Notes under the pieces: model-generated
The model's database searches: none
Seen by the model: only the letters and a program-made list of their open reading frames with translations
Told to the model about the DNA's origin: nothing
Source: Psococerastis gibbosa
Lineage: Eukaryota > Arthropoda > Insecta > Psocodea > Psocidae
NCBI GenBank assembly: GCA_963971405.1
Contig: OZ020491.1
Span: forward strand, 8,798,855-8,862,854
Length of the DNA stretch: 64,000 bases
Direction: 5' to 3'
Shown here: piece after piece, positions 51,968 to 62,711 of the stretch
How the letters are laid out: each line of letters opens with the position of its first letter
How positions within the stretch are numbered: the stretch's first letter is position 1
Position numbers and translations under genes: made by a program

Positions 51968-52156
51968 ACAAATAAGAATAAAATTATAAATACATTTGCA
52001 CTTAATTCCACAAAATATTTTTTTTTAATTATGACAGCTGTTCGGTGAGACACCATCTTCAGACTGGTATCACACCTAAACAGCTGTCATAATTAAAAAG
52101 CATTATTTTTTGGAATTAAGTGCCATGTTATTTATAATTTTATTCTTATTTGTCAT
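51968..52156. mobile_element. Hairpin element (~90-bp arms)
   Basis: Ends ACAAATAAGAATAAAATTAT and complement. The inner arm is AATTATGACAGCTGTT / complement, with a loop around 52040-52075. Confidence 0.75.
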
Positions 52157-52217
52157 GTAGCACTTCCACGAAGTCACTGGAGAAACTCTCATGGATTACG
52201 GACAGTACCCTCCGCAG

Positions 52218-53349
52218 CCCTACTATGCCGTTTACAGATTAACTTAACACCGGGAATACGATTAAATTATTCTGAATAAACCCCAAGATGTCACGTGATA
52301 GAATTAAAAGTGCTCATCAGCGGCCCTATTATGCCGCTTAGTATTAACTTATTCTTGGGGTTAAAAATGCAAACGAAGTAAATTGGAATGGAATTTTCCA
52401 TTTCATAAAAAAAATCACCTTGTTTAAATTTTTAATCCCCGGTTAAGGTTGAAAATAATAATAATAATATACGTCTTATATTTACGGGGCGAGACTTAAG
52501 ACTAGAAAGTCTTTTTCTGCCTACCCCACGTCCAAAAACAATACAATTTCCAAAATATATACGCTTAACTTAAACAATCTTACTCTAACAATGCATAAAA
52601 AGAACGTATTCTAAACGTGGTTATAAAAAGACATACAGTAAATACCTACATATATCAATTGTTTTAAACAAGAGTGCAAAATTCGCGGCAAATTCAATTT
52701 AATAAATTATTGGAATACAAGAATATGGTTGTATAGTTTTATGAATGAAGGAAATACAAATTAACATTAAAATGTGCTGGTTTAAATTTTGGAATATATT
52801 AAGAACAATAAATAACTTGTCTAAATATACTGTAACAGAGAAAAATTTAAAATGACTCACCAAAATATAGCCGAGGATCAATTTATTTCTTTTAATTTCA
52901 CACGGATTTTTCACTCTTGTTAAAAAAGCAATTGACTCAATTGGGGACTTACTCAGAATCCTATTCTAATCTAAGGCGATTATTTTTTATCCTAACCTGG
53001 GATTAAAAATGTAAACAAGGTTATTTTATAATGGAAATTCCAAATTATTATGTTTACATTTTTAACCCCAAGTCATGCTTCCTTATGTTTCATTGCGTGA
53101 ATGGTAAGCTTACCTCAGCTTGTCCATTATCGCTTGTAGTCACTGAAGGTTGACATCGAGAACATATACCAGTTAGCCAATGGCCAAAAAGGAAACAATA
53201 AAAATAATGTCCGAAATACACGGGTGCGTTGGCATGGGAAAAGAAACCTATTTCAAAAAATTACAAAGCTAACCCCAAGAATAAGCTAATACCAAACGGC
53301 ATGGTAGGCTCGCTGGTATTAACTTAATCTGTAAACGGCATAGTATGAC
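52218..53349. repeat. ~1.1 kb inverted-repeat composite
   Basis: The left end TACTATGCCGTTTACAGATT and the right end complement AATCTGTAAACGGCATAGTA are nearly perfect. Inner blocks (TTCTTGGGGTTA, TTTTTAATCCC, ATGCCG) are repeated in both orientations. Probably nested MITEs of the CTCACCAGCGGGC family (see 28153-28283). Confidence 0.65.
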
Positions 53350-53855
53350 TGATGGCGCTGACTAGGGTTAGGACAGTTCCCACCATCCTTCGAAAAGTAC
53401 TGATAAGGACCAGCCCATGGTAACGCTGTAAATTGGTAGATAGCGGTGGTATATTCTCTACGGAAACTTCCCACTGCCATTGATGGGACCAAATCCTAAT
53501 CTTAAAAATTTAAGTCATGTCCCGGACGTAATTTCGACGCGTCCCAACATATTTATCTTATTTAATTGGGCAGTATGGAATTAGAGAAAGTCAGCAGTAA
53601 TATATATTATGTATGATGTAACATAATATTGATTAATATTAAAGTTTGCCCATATTAGTAAGGTATCAACTTAGTTTCAGACATTGCATAGCTCGGTACA
53701 GTACCTCAAGTATTGTAAAGGGAATTCGTGGAAAACTACCTAAAGCCATATGGCAACACTGCTTGCACGTAATGTTCCAATTTTAATTTTTCCTTCTATC
53801 ATGCTACGTACCGTCGACAAAGAAAGATTCACTCTGAATTGGGACTTGGTTTTCA

Positions 53856-54102
53856 CATAGAAATAAATTAACTGGAACGACAAGAGCCATAATATTCTTT
53901 ACGTTAACCACAAGCCAACTATCAGAGACGTAAAAAATATCGAAGTCTTAAAGATTGCAGCATAGCAGAATGGATGCCTTGACCCAGTCATAACTCTGTA
54001 CTTAGCTTGTGCAGGCGCGAAATTGCGAACAGCGAAATTGTGTAGTTATCTAGTGCAAGCCCACTAGCCGCCATATTGATAACGGTCCACAGCCCCGCAA
54101 TG
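53856..54102 (+). repeat. Dispersed repeat, direct copy of 48985-49262
   Basis: See the partner entry; this copy has small deletions, e.g. the CGGAGCACC segment is missing. Confidence 0.8.
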
Positions 54103-54139
54103 CTAAAATAATAGTAAATATTTACTATTATACAGTACT

Positions 54140-54281
54140 GCAGCCTGATCGAGGCGATTATAATACCAGTATTTATTTAATCCCCTGGTTAAAATGGTTT
54201 TAATCCTCTTTGTTTGTTTACAATTATAATCCTAGGGTATTTATTTAATCCCGGTATTATAATCGCCTCAATCAGGCTGCT
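54140..54281. mobile_element. Hairpin MITE (CAGCCTGATCGAGGCGATTA ends)
   Basis: Ends CAGCCTGATCGAGGCGATTA / TAATCGCCTCAATCAGGCTG, arms of about 60 bp containing TATTTATTTAATCCC. Confidence 0.85.
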
Positions 54282-54904
54282 GAAAGACAAAGTCCCAATC
54301 CTATGTGAAGCTTTCTTTAAGTTGATTCAACAGTAGTAATGGTTAACTTATTCTTCATCAAACATGTGTCTTTCAACCATTTTTCATGTTTCATCTCACA
54401 GTCTTTACAATAAGCAGCAGCTATAAAATAGATATCCACTGTCAACAGCTCGGAATCTCATTTTTATATATCTTAACAATACGGATTACTTCTAAATTTG
54501 AAAGATATTATTGTAGCATGTTGTTGTTAGGGTGAGTTTCAACGACTGCTCTCAAATGACTTTATTACTGTCAAATTTGCAAATTCAACGAAGTACGATA
54601 ACAATAAAATTTTGGAGTATAAAATGGGATGGCAGCCGTCAAAGGATTCAACCAAAAAGCATGGAAAATGACAAGCTGGCATTGAAAGAATAGGTGAAGA
54701 GTAGGCACAATGGCCCTGATTATTATTATTTATTCGAGTGAAGGAATATTTGGGTTGGTTATGTTGAAGTATACTATTGGATCTGAATTTAGGTATAACA
54801 CTTTCCAATCGGTTGGATATAATATTGGTATAATATTCGACTATGTAATGAGGGGAGGGGGATGTAATGGGCATTCCAATTTTCTACTTCTTGTATCTGA
54901 CCAA

Positions 54905-55075
54905 AAAAAAGTACCCATTATTACAAACAATTTAATGAATGTATCCGATTGACCTCTTCAGTCGCCTCTGTAGGTTAGTACCCGTGTTGAGTTACGACAC
55001 GTCTCCGATCGCATGACGTGTCAACACTCGCACAAGTGCAAGCACGTTACCATTTGGCCATCGAAGTCGATTAGA
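54905..55075 (-). mobile_element. SINE family B, antisense copy
   Basis: CAAACAATTTAATGAATGTA, TTCAGTCGCCTCTGTAGG, CGATCGCATGACGTG to CCATCGAAGTCG; close to the 34017-34204 copy. Confidence 0.8.
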
Positions 55076-55352
55076 ATCCAAAGTGCCGCTTTAGAATTAT
55101 TTTTTTGTTTACAAGTTTATCCCCGGTAAAAAGTTAACTTGGTGCCTGAAGTTCGCATACCTTTGGTAATATAGGAAAAGTCAGGGAAAATAGAAATCGA
55201 AATAAAAACTTAAAAAAACGAACAAAATTGTAATGGATGTTTTGCTTATTTATTTCGATTTCATTCTTTTCCACTAGAGCCTTACAGAGGCGTATAAGTT
55301 ACCCCAAGAAGAAACATAAGCGGATTATTAAAGAAGAAGTTAAGTGATTTCC

Positions 55353-55487
55353 TTATGAAGATTGAGTTTAGGTTGTCCCTCGCTATGGAAGTGGGCTTCT
55401 ATTCATTATTTTATTTATTTATACGCGACGAATAAATAATAGAAGTCCACTACCATAGTGAGGGACAACCAAAGCCCAATCTTCATA
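55353..55487. mobile_element. Hairpin element (~58-bp arms)
   Basis: ATGAAGATTGAGTTTAGGTTGT pairs with ACAACCAAAGCCCAATCTTCAT; the inner ends are ATAGAAG and a TTTATTTATTTAT loop. Confidence 0.8.
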
Positions 55488-55827
55488 TTAATTTATAAGT
55501 AAATACCGTCAGATCCAGTAAACAAAGCTGCACAAGAGTTTTATGTAGTAAAGTTGGGACATTTTAGCGCGTCATTTTTTTTTTTTTTAATTCTGGGGCC
55601 GCCAGGTACGATTTTTCAATCGCTGGTCATAGGAGACGTGGCGAGTGGCCCCTGAAATTAAAAAATCTATTTTTGGTTTGAACCTTATGTCCTATCACTC
55701 CTATATAAAACTCCAAGCTGCTCCATAACCAATCGAATCTATTACCCAAATATGTCGACTGCCTTCCCAATTCTATCCGAGATTCAGATGAACTGCCAAC
55801 TATTTTGTACAAAATGGCGCGGACACA

Positions 55828-56040
55828 TCACTCGAGCGACTGACTCCTAAGGACGTATCGGACGGCAAAGGAGAAGACGACGACGCCAAGAATGACCCCG
55901 AGGTTGGTGAGCGCACCCTGAAGTGGACTTTGCTCGTTGGCGATTTGTTGCCGGAGGAAGTTAGCAGCTCCGCGACCTCCTATAGCATCCGTCTGCACCT
56001 GCTCAGCAACTTTTCTCGTCTCTAGGATCCTCTTCATTTC
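55828..56040 (-). CDS. Ube2j2: UBE2J2 exon 4: linker, TM tail anchor, stop
   Basis: Acceptor [27 protein letters not shown], then the hydrophobic tail [23 protein letters not shown] at 55830-55828. Confidence 0.95.
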   Translation of the reverse strand, partial: EMKRILETRKVAEQVQTDAIGGRGAANFLRQQIANEQSPLQGALTNLGVILGVVVFSFAVRYVLRSQSLE

Positions 56041-59000
56041 CTAAATTATTTTATAATTTCATTATGCATAGAACCAGTAGGTATGAGGGTAAACCAGCCT
56101 ATGCAGGTGCTTAGGTACTTACAAGGGCTGCCTAGGAACATTAGAGAGGTGGAAGAAATGACAGCTTTTAGACGTAAACTAAAGAGGCACCTCGTAGACC
56201 AATGCTTATATGTGGAGGACACGATGTGGAATAAACATAATAGTCTCCTTAGTGGATGTGGAACTAGACGGCTGGTGTTCTTTTCATGATTCTATAGGTA
56301 TATTGCTCTAGGTTATTTTTAAGTGTTTCATTTATTTATTGTGTCTTAGGTTTTAGAACGCCTATTGTTTCATATTAGGCATGTATTCCACTTGTCATAT
56401 ATTCTTCATTTGTGCATTAAAACATTCGTGCATGCACCCAGTCTTCCAGCCAGCGCTCCTCGATTTATTAGACGTTGTCACGTCAAAAATGCGTAATGGG
56501 CAGTGTCGGATTAACCCCTGTGCGAGTCGTGGGCACGAGATATGTAGAGGCCATGGCCACAAGATATGTGGGGGCCGTGGGCACGAGATATGTGGGGGCC
56601 GTGGGTGCAAACTCTGTCTACCAACATACAGCATTCATTCAACATTCAACTTTTATTTATATTTATTTTTGACGTGACAACGTCTAATAAATCGATGGCT
56701 GGAATACTAGGTACATCTACGAAAAAGTGTGACGCGGGTCGCTAACGCGGGTCAGTAACGCTGGTTTAAAGCATCTTTTTGGGCAGATGTAGAAGGTCTA
56801 TCTTAATTTAAATTATACCCATGGCTTCGTCTATTCTTCCTCTTTCAGGCCATGCTATATTTGTTGTGATAAGGCAAGGGGTTCGACTTTTGGGGGTGGA
56901 AACGTGAGGAGGTGCGCCCAAATTTGACACGAATTTGCCGATTTTAATCGAAAATAGGCCTTTTTCGGCCTTTTAGGTTTTTGGGGGTGTTAATATCAAT
57001 TTGAAAACTTCAAACTACTTTAGTTCTTTTCCACCTTTCTAACTCTTTCCGGACATATATTCAGTTTTACTATCCGTCTCTTCGTTCAGGCTCAGGTGAG
57101 TTGGTAAACCATCACTGTTTCGTCGGAAAACAGGTTCAAAGGGTACTTTTCAATTTACACGCATAGAGTAAAAAAATTCCACAGCCTGCAATTTCAATTT
57201 TCAACCGAAATTAATTTTTTATGTATCATTAGAAGCAGTTAGCATTAAAGTTTCAAACGAGTATAAATACATATTTTCAAATTCACCACTTCACCCCTTA
57301 AACACGAGTGGAACACAAAATGACGCATTTGCAGCAATCCCATTTGAATTGCATGGGCGGGTTTAAAGCAATTTTTTAGCTTGATGTGGAAGGCCTATCT
57401 TAATTTAAATTATACCCGTGTCTTCGTCTTTCAGGCCATGCCATATTTGTGGTAATCAAGCAAGGGGTTTGGCTTGGGGAGGGGGGGGGGGGTGAAACGT
57501 CAGGGGGTGTGCACGATTTTCAACAATAATAGGACTCTATCGGCCGCGTTTAAAAAATGGAAACTACGGTACTTAAGAGCTTTTCCACATTTCTTTCTCT
57601 TTCCAGCCATATATTGTTTAAGTTGATTAGATAATTAAGTTTAAGTTAATTTAGGCGTTGTCACGTCCGTAAACCGACTTTACAACCGACTTACAGACAA
57701 CCAATTTTTTTTTTTGAAATCTCGGCACTGGTAATGGGTGTACTCCGATTTGCTCTTAATATACCTAAACTAAAAGGATATGAAATTTTTTCCTAGAACT
57801 TAAGTTTAATCTGTAACAGTCTAGCGCAGTTACATAAATTAAAAATTTCAAATATGGACCTAGTCAGACTTTGTAGTTTCAATTTTATAAGTTGTCCTAG
57901 GGAAATTAAAGTAAAAAATAGCATCGCTTTAAAATTCGATTAAGGAGCGTAAGCCTAAGAGAATTAAAAAAAACGAGGTCCACAGCAAAATTGATTGAAT
58001 TTGAGTGGATGGGAAAATCAGAGTGAATAACTCATACAATTACTTTGTATGGGCCGGTATTCAAGCCAAACGGCAGCAGCAATCCTGTTGACTCACTCGT
58101 CGGTTCGTTAGTACCTGCCGGTAGAAATAAATCGTACTTACCGTGCAGAGCTCTGGGAAAAGTTCTTGACAAATTTTATCCTTAATATTAAAATTTAAAC
58201 TTTGTTTGGCGAAGACCTTTTTATCATATACAGAACTGTCCACGCTTCCAAGTGTCCGAGAGTCTTCAGTCTGGAATTAATTGAAAATTAAGGTGAATGG
58301 TAGGCTACTAGCATGACAAGCATTAAAAAAAATGTTGTTGTAATAAGCAATGAAAATCACACTAAGATGCGGCGTAACGCGTCGGCTTAACAGACAATGA
58401 GCGTAACACTTTCGTGCCAGTGTTCCAGACAGCGTTCATCGATTTATTAACGTTGTCACGTCAAAACACAAAACTGCTTTGCTATTTCATTCGAAATTAT
58501 CAACGTTATACAGTTTGGAAAAGTTGAAACTAACCTCTAATCCAAAATTGGGAATGAAAAACGTAAAAAACCTTAACAGCGTTATATGAGTATTGTGAAA
58601 AGGCTGTCACAGCTGGAGGCAGATTATGGAGCAAGTGAATCCGGGCAAATGTGCTGATCGACCACGATTTGATTTGATTTGATCGACCATGGCCCATTAG
58701 CCAAGATTCTAATGTTTTATCATGAGCATTATTTATTTATTTATATTCTAAGGGAATTAGTTGTGTCAGATAGATTGCACCACAAAATTTTAATATCCCG
58801 CAGTTTGCTCACGTAAATATAATCAATCAATCAATATAATATAATCATACTATATGTACATTTGAGAGACAAAAAATACTGTGGACCCGATAGGCCGTGG
58901 CCCGTGATGGGTCCAGAACAACTGTTATTGTTAATACTCATTATAATAATAGTTAATAGGAAATCCAAACAATAAAACAGGAAATATAAATAAGTTAGTA

Positions 59001-59910
59001 GGGAGCATAATATTTAATTGTAGTTACGAACTATTTGTGATAAATATTCTGAGTTGTTAGAATTTAGGAATTGGCTAATTTGAGTCTGGAAATATTTAAT
59101 ATTTGATACCTGTAGTTGTTTTATTTCACCTGGTAGTCTATTGTAAGCTAAGATAGATAAATATGCATGAGAATGTTGAAAATTGGATGTTTGATACTTG
59201 GGTATTTGTAGATTGTTATTCACACCTAAGCGAGTCGCCCTGCCATGTAGAATAAAATCGACTTGTCCTTCTGGTGTTGAGTTTGTTATGAGTTTTGCTT
59301 ACCATAAAACTAATTAGTCCAGTCAAAATGGTAGCTACACTCCAAGCAGGGTTCCAAGTATCGGGATGGTAATCGCTTATGGATAAACATAGCCTAGAGT
59401 TTGTAAGAAAGCGGCCGTTAGGTGTGATCATGTAGATGCTGGGCGGCTTGAAAGGGAACTCTCTTGGAAATACTAGTTTGCCGTGGTAGTATCCTCCTTC
59501 GTATGGCGTCTCCTCTGGTCCTGACACGACATAATGCCTAGAAAAGAAGACTTTATAATAAAGTATTGTCGAAACTGCTACTATGAAAAGGGAAGTGTAC
59601 AAACAATTTAATGAATGTATCCAATTAACCTCTACAATCGCCTCACTAAGTGAACTAATAGGTAGGTACTTGTGTCGAGTTACGACACGTCTCCGACCGC
59701 AAGGTGTGTGGAGACTCACACAAGTACAAGCACGCTACCACCTTGCCACCGAAGTAGCTTGAACTACATTTTTCATGCTTTATTGACATACCATTCGAGA
59801 ATATTACTGGGTAAAGGCTCTGCAATAACGTACGGCACTGGATCTCTTTTCAAACGCAAATAATCCTGCCGCAAGCGAGACGCTGCCGTGTTGCTCTGCC
59901 CGTATGACAT
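55828..59910 (-). CDS. Ube2j2: UBE2J2, tail-anchored ER ubiquitin-conjugating enzyme E2 (4 coding exons, 231 aa)
   Basis: UBE2J2 (Ubc6 family) sits in the ER membrane with its UBC domain in the cytosol and ubiquitinates ERAD substrates. Exons in coding order: 59910-59792, 59537-59303, 58270-58142, 56040-55828 (696 nt), all GT/AG and in frame. It starts [20 protein letters not shown]. The UBC core has [37 protein letters not shown], and the active Cys in [20 protein letters not shown], a signature specific to the J family. The C-terminal anchor is [20 protein letters not shown] followed by LRSQSLE. Human UBE2J2 is 259 aa; this one has a shorter linker. A 3' splice site directly before the ATG implies a noncoding first exon. 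Confidence 0.97.
56060..56290 (+). mobile_element. Possible LINE RT C-terminal tail
   Basis: The frame reads [37 protein letters not shown]. It resembles the LPxxIRxxxxxxxFKxKLKxxL end of LINE polymerases. In UBE2J2 intron 3, opposite strand. A conserved host exon is unlikely but not excluded. Confidence 0.45.
56441..56705. mobile_element. Hairpin element with a ~28-bp tandem repeat in the loop
   Basis: The arms share ATTTATTAGACGTTGTCACG and its complement (about 45 bp). The loop holds three imperfect units of CACGAGATATGTGGGGGCCGTGGG (56532-56610). A third occurrence of one arm lies at 58425-58470. Confidence 0.8.
56775..57445 (+). repeat. ~0.7 kb dispersed repeat, copy B
   Basis: Inverted relative to 560-1245. 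The block TATCTTAATTTAAATTATAC starts at 56798 and again at 57395, a period of about 597 bp. In UBE2J2 intron 3, near a G-run (57478-57491). Confidence 0.8.
57446..58141 (-). other. Rest of UBE2J2 intron 3
   Basis: After a G-run (57478-57491) a partial third copy of the C-rich/GAAACGT segment seems present to about 57620. From 57660 to 58141 I see no feature. Confidence 0.4.
58142..58270 (-). CDS. Ube2j2: UBE2J2 exon 3
   Basis: Acceptor [59 protein letters not shown]; 43 codons, phase 0 at both ends. It matches the TLGSIETS...QSLAFN.KDKV region of the family. Confidence 0.94.
58808..59285 (-). mobile_element. LINE 3' end (last ~90 codons, 3' UTR, TTGA-type tail)
   Basis: The minus-strand frame reads [37 protein letters not shown] to a stop at about 59014, then a 3' UTR ending in a (TTGA)n-like tail at 58822-58835. 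This is the typical YNxLPxEIK end of a Jockey/CR1-like LINE. It starts only about 18 bp inside UBE2J2 intron 2. Confidence 0.7.
59303..59537 (-). CDS. Ube2j2: UBE2J2 exon 2: UBC catalytic core
   Basis: The acceptor CTTTTCTAG completes Trp; then [20 protein letters not shown] and onward to [36 protein letters not shown]. Contains the catalytic Cys. Confidence 0.97.
59598..59757 (-). mobile_element. SINE family B, antisense copy
   Basis: CAAACAATTTAATGAATGTA ... CGACCGCAAGGTGTGTGGAG ... CTTGCCACCGAAG. In UBE2J2 intron 1. Closest by eye to the 29841-30023 copy (shared TCTACAATCGCCTCACTAAG). Confidence 0.8.
59792..59910 (-). CDS. Ube2j2: UBE2J2 exon 1 (coding): N-terminal helix
   Basis: ATG at 59910-59908. 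Codes [40 protein letters not shown]; donor GAATG|GTATGT splits the Trp codon. An acceptor TTGTTTCAG lies 15-16 bp before the ATG. Confidence 0.95.
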
Positions 59911-60436
59911 TTTCACACGTTGATCTGAAACAATTAATGCATTGCTTTTACTATTTAGCAGACTTCATAAATATGTAACTACGTCATTAGCCTACAATGA
60001 CAAACTGACATACGTGAATTAGCTTAATCTTCGGTAATTTCAGGTAATTATCAAGCACGCTTAACTGCGTATGACACAATAGATGTAATTAAATCGTAGC
60101 CTCTAGAGTGGTCATAAGAAATAACATTGTTTAAGATTAATTTCATAAGGTTAGGCTTTGCGGATTTAATACTGATATAAACCATACCTGCACCTAAATG
60201 TTTAACTGAGTATTACCTTACCGTAAATTGTTATTGTTGATATCACTTTAAACATTTAAAGCAATAGGGGAGGCAGAAACCTTATTACCAAATGGATAAT
60301 ATGCATTTATGACTACGGCAAAACAATAATGCCATGGTATCGATACAAGTTTAAACCACTAGGGGAGTAGTTTTAGGTTCTAAAGCTGCATAAAAGGAAA
60401 GAACAGGTTCAATTCTCTAAATTAAAAATTACTCAC

Positions 60437-60500
60437 CAATGTTTTCTTACTTCTTGTCAGGTCGTGATAGTGTCGATAGTGAAGTAGTGAACTATGAGAA
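60437..60500 (-). other. Likely noncoding first exon of UBE2J2 (donor only)
   Basis: On the minus strand AACATTG|GTGAGT gives a strong donor at 60436. It pairs with the acceptor at about 59927 before the ATG. The transcription start is unknown; the upper bound is a guess. Confidence 0.4.
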
Positions 60501-61514
60501 GCTTAGGTCAGCTAAAACCACGTTCTTTTCCATCTAACACTGTATTCGTTAAACCTTAGTAAAAATCAGGATAAAAACTATTCTGAGTGTAAACCAGAGT
60601 TATTTATCGGAAAATGTTATTTTGACATTCCAAATTTTGCATTTTTTTGAACCATACCTTACAATAAAAATTTGACGTGGTACTAGGTACGATAGCGTTT
60701 TTGCTTTCTTTTTGATGTTTTTTACGTTAAGCTTACGACACTAAATTCATATTTTTCACCCAACTAAAATTAAAATAGTACTAAGCAACAAGTGTACTAA
60801 GTGCCACTGCAATCTGCATTGTCTGTGTGTACTGTGTGTGTGTCTCTCTTTTGCCATCTGACTTGCAATAAGCTGAGCAGGGCTGCCACATTCCGTGGTT
60901 TACCTCGGAATTCCGTGGGAAATAATTTTATTCCGAAAAATTTCCGGGGTCAACAATTTTTGAGGTTTTTCTGTGGGATTTTAGGGAAATTTGTTTTTAT
61001 TTTATTTTTTAAGAATTTTGTCGAATGACCATTGATTCATGATTGTTTCATAAAATTTTCGCAAAAATTCAAAAAATATAAACACTATTTCCACCCCGAG
61101 CCCTACACCTCCATATGATTTGCATGCTGAAGCAGGGGACCAATCGAAAGTCCACCATATTTTGGCCTAAAATTTTCGCGCCAAATGAAACTCAATAGTT
61201 ATCTTATGGCAGTTATGACAGTTAATTGTCAGTTATTTATTACGACTTAGCTGTCGTGTATTTCCCGCCGCTAGCGCACTAAAAATTATTCTAGATTTCT
61301 GCATGTTTTTAAAAATTTACTAGCTTGAGTAGCTTCAGCTTTGTATAATGAATAAAACTTAGATGAACCTGAAATGAGATGCCGGGAATTTCATATCAGC
61401 CTATAAAAGTGTGAGGGTGAGAAAAAAGTCAAATCAAATGATTAAATCATGGGAGCCTATTGCATTATTTCCATCACAAACCTATTTCAAGAAAGGTTTG
61501 TAAGTTTATACATA

Positions 61515-61880
61515 CATGCATTGGCGTAAATAGGGGGTCCTGGGGGGGGGGGGAGGCTAAGCCCGCAGGCCCCCCCCCCCAGGATTTCTGGTGACAAAGA
61601 CGTTATGGAGGCGAAAGGCATAGTATCCACAATAACGAAAGGGAAATTAATTCTTGATACTGGTATGCTTATTTTATATGAAAGACATCATGAAAAAATC
61701 AACACATTGACTTATTTTCACAAAAATATATTACTCAAAATGCTTAAGATCCCAATAGGCCTATTTCAGACCTATTTTTTCAAGCTTTTTCTTCGGGGGA
61801 GACCCCCGGCCCCCTCAGTGGTAGGTTTATTTGTCGGTACAATCTCAACTGTACTGCTTGCAAAATTCGTAAAACCTCAC
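61515..61880 (+). repeat. GGCGTAAATAG element, second copy
   Basis: ATTGGCGTAAATAGGGGGTC with G and C runs, then blocks shared with 31366-31700. Its open frame is similar to that copy's, but differs by indels. Confidence 0.75.
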
Positions 61881-62155
61881 TAATTTGGACCTATATACAT
61901 CAATTTTCCTTCTCCGGGGGAAACCCCCGGCCCCCCATTCTCCAGGGTTTAATATGCGTAAAACCTCACTAATTTGGGCCTATTTATCAATTTTTTCTAC
62001 GGGGGAGACTCCCGGGCCCACCTATCACCAGGGTATACAATGCGAAAAACCTCATTAATTTGGGCCCATTTATCATTGTTTTTCTGCAGGGGAGACTGCT
62101 GCGCCCCCTTCTCCAGGGGATAAAATGTGTAAAACCTCACTAATTCAGGTTTACC
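61869..62155 (+). repeat. ~87-bp tandem repeat, ~3.3 copies
   Basis: Units start GTAAAACCTCACTAATTTGG at 61869, 61958, 62044 (GAAAAACC) and 62129; lengths 89, 86, 85. Each has CGGGGGA(A/G)AC(C/T)CCC-like and TTCTCCAGGG blocks that could fold back. Confidence 0.88.
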
Positions 62156-62570
62156 ATAACATTAATGGCTTGGATTCACGGAGAACAGCTTAGATCTGGT
62201 AATGACAACCCAAACAACCTAGCCCCCCCCCCTCCAGTCTCCAGAAGGTTACGCAGCCCCCTATAATGCTTTTCTCAGGGCTCCAAGTATTTTTAATTGT
62301 CAACTGCCAATTTTGAATTTGCCACAATTAAAGGTACCTACTTATGGTATACGTGGGTGTAGCTTAGGAGCCTTAGACTATACTGCTCTAGCTTCTGAAA
62401 ATTAGCAAGATTAAAAGATGAAAACTGGTGAAGTAGGCATGGTGACGTACAGCAGTCGATACTCTCAAAAATAATAAAAATCCGCCTATGCTTAGCATAC
62501 TACATTAAAACAAACTTTATATCCAGTTTAATTTGTAACATCCTTGGTGAATGAAAAAAAATCATATATA

Positions 62571-62711
62571 AGGCGCTTATTCGACCAACGTCAATAGTGA
62601 TAGTAAATGTGGTATTGACGTGGTAGCAGACATTAACACAGTCTAAAAATGTCTGCTACCACGTCAATACTACATTTACTATCACTATTGACGTTGGTGG
62701 AATAATCATCT
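62571..62711. mobile_element. AGGCG-family hairpin MITE
   Basis: Left AAGGCGCTTATTCGACCAAC. The arms run TGATAGTAAATGTGGTATTG(ACGTGGTAGCAGACATT) and complement, with a loop near 62641. The right outermost 8 bp no longer pair. Confidence 0.85.

Larger units (their letters stand above)
49838..55827. other. PINK1-UBE2J2 convergent intergenic region
   Basis: Holds both 3' UTRs and repeats: 50752-50945 (copy at 53073-53260), a tRNA-SINE (51164-51378), a palindrome (51968-52156), an inverted repeat (52218-53349), a 53856-54102 repeat, a palindrome (54140-54281), a SINE (54905-55075) and a palindrome (55353-55487). There is no AATAAA close after the PINK1 stop. The stretches 49900-50700, 51400-51960 and 54290-54900 show nothing recognisable. 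Confidence 0.5.
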
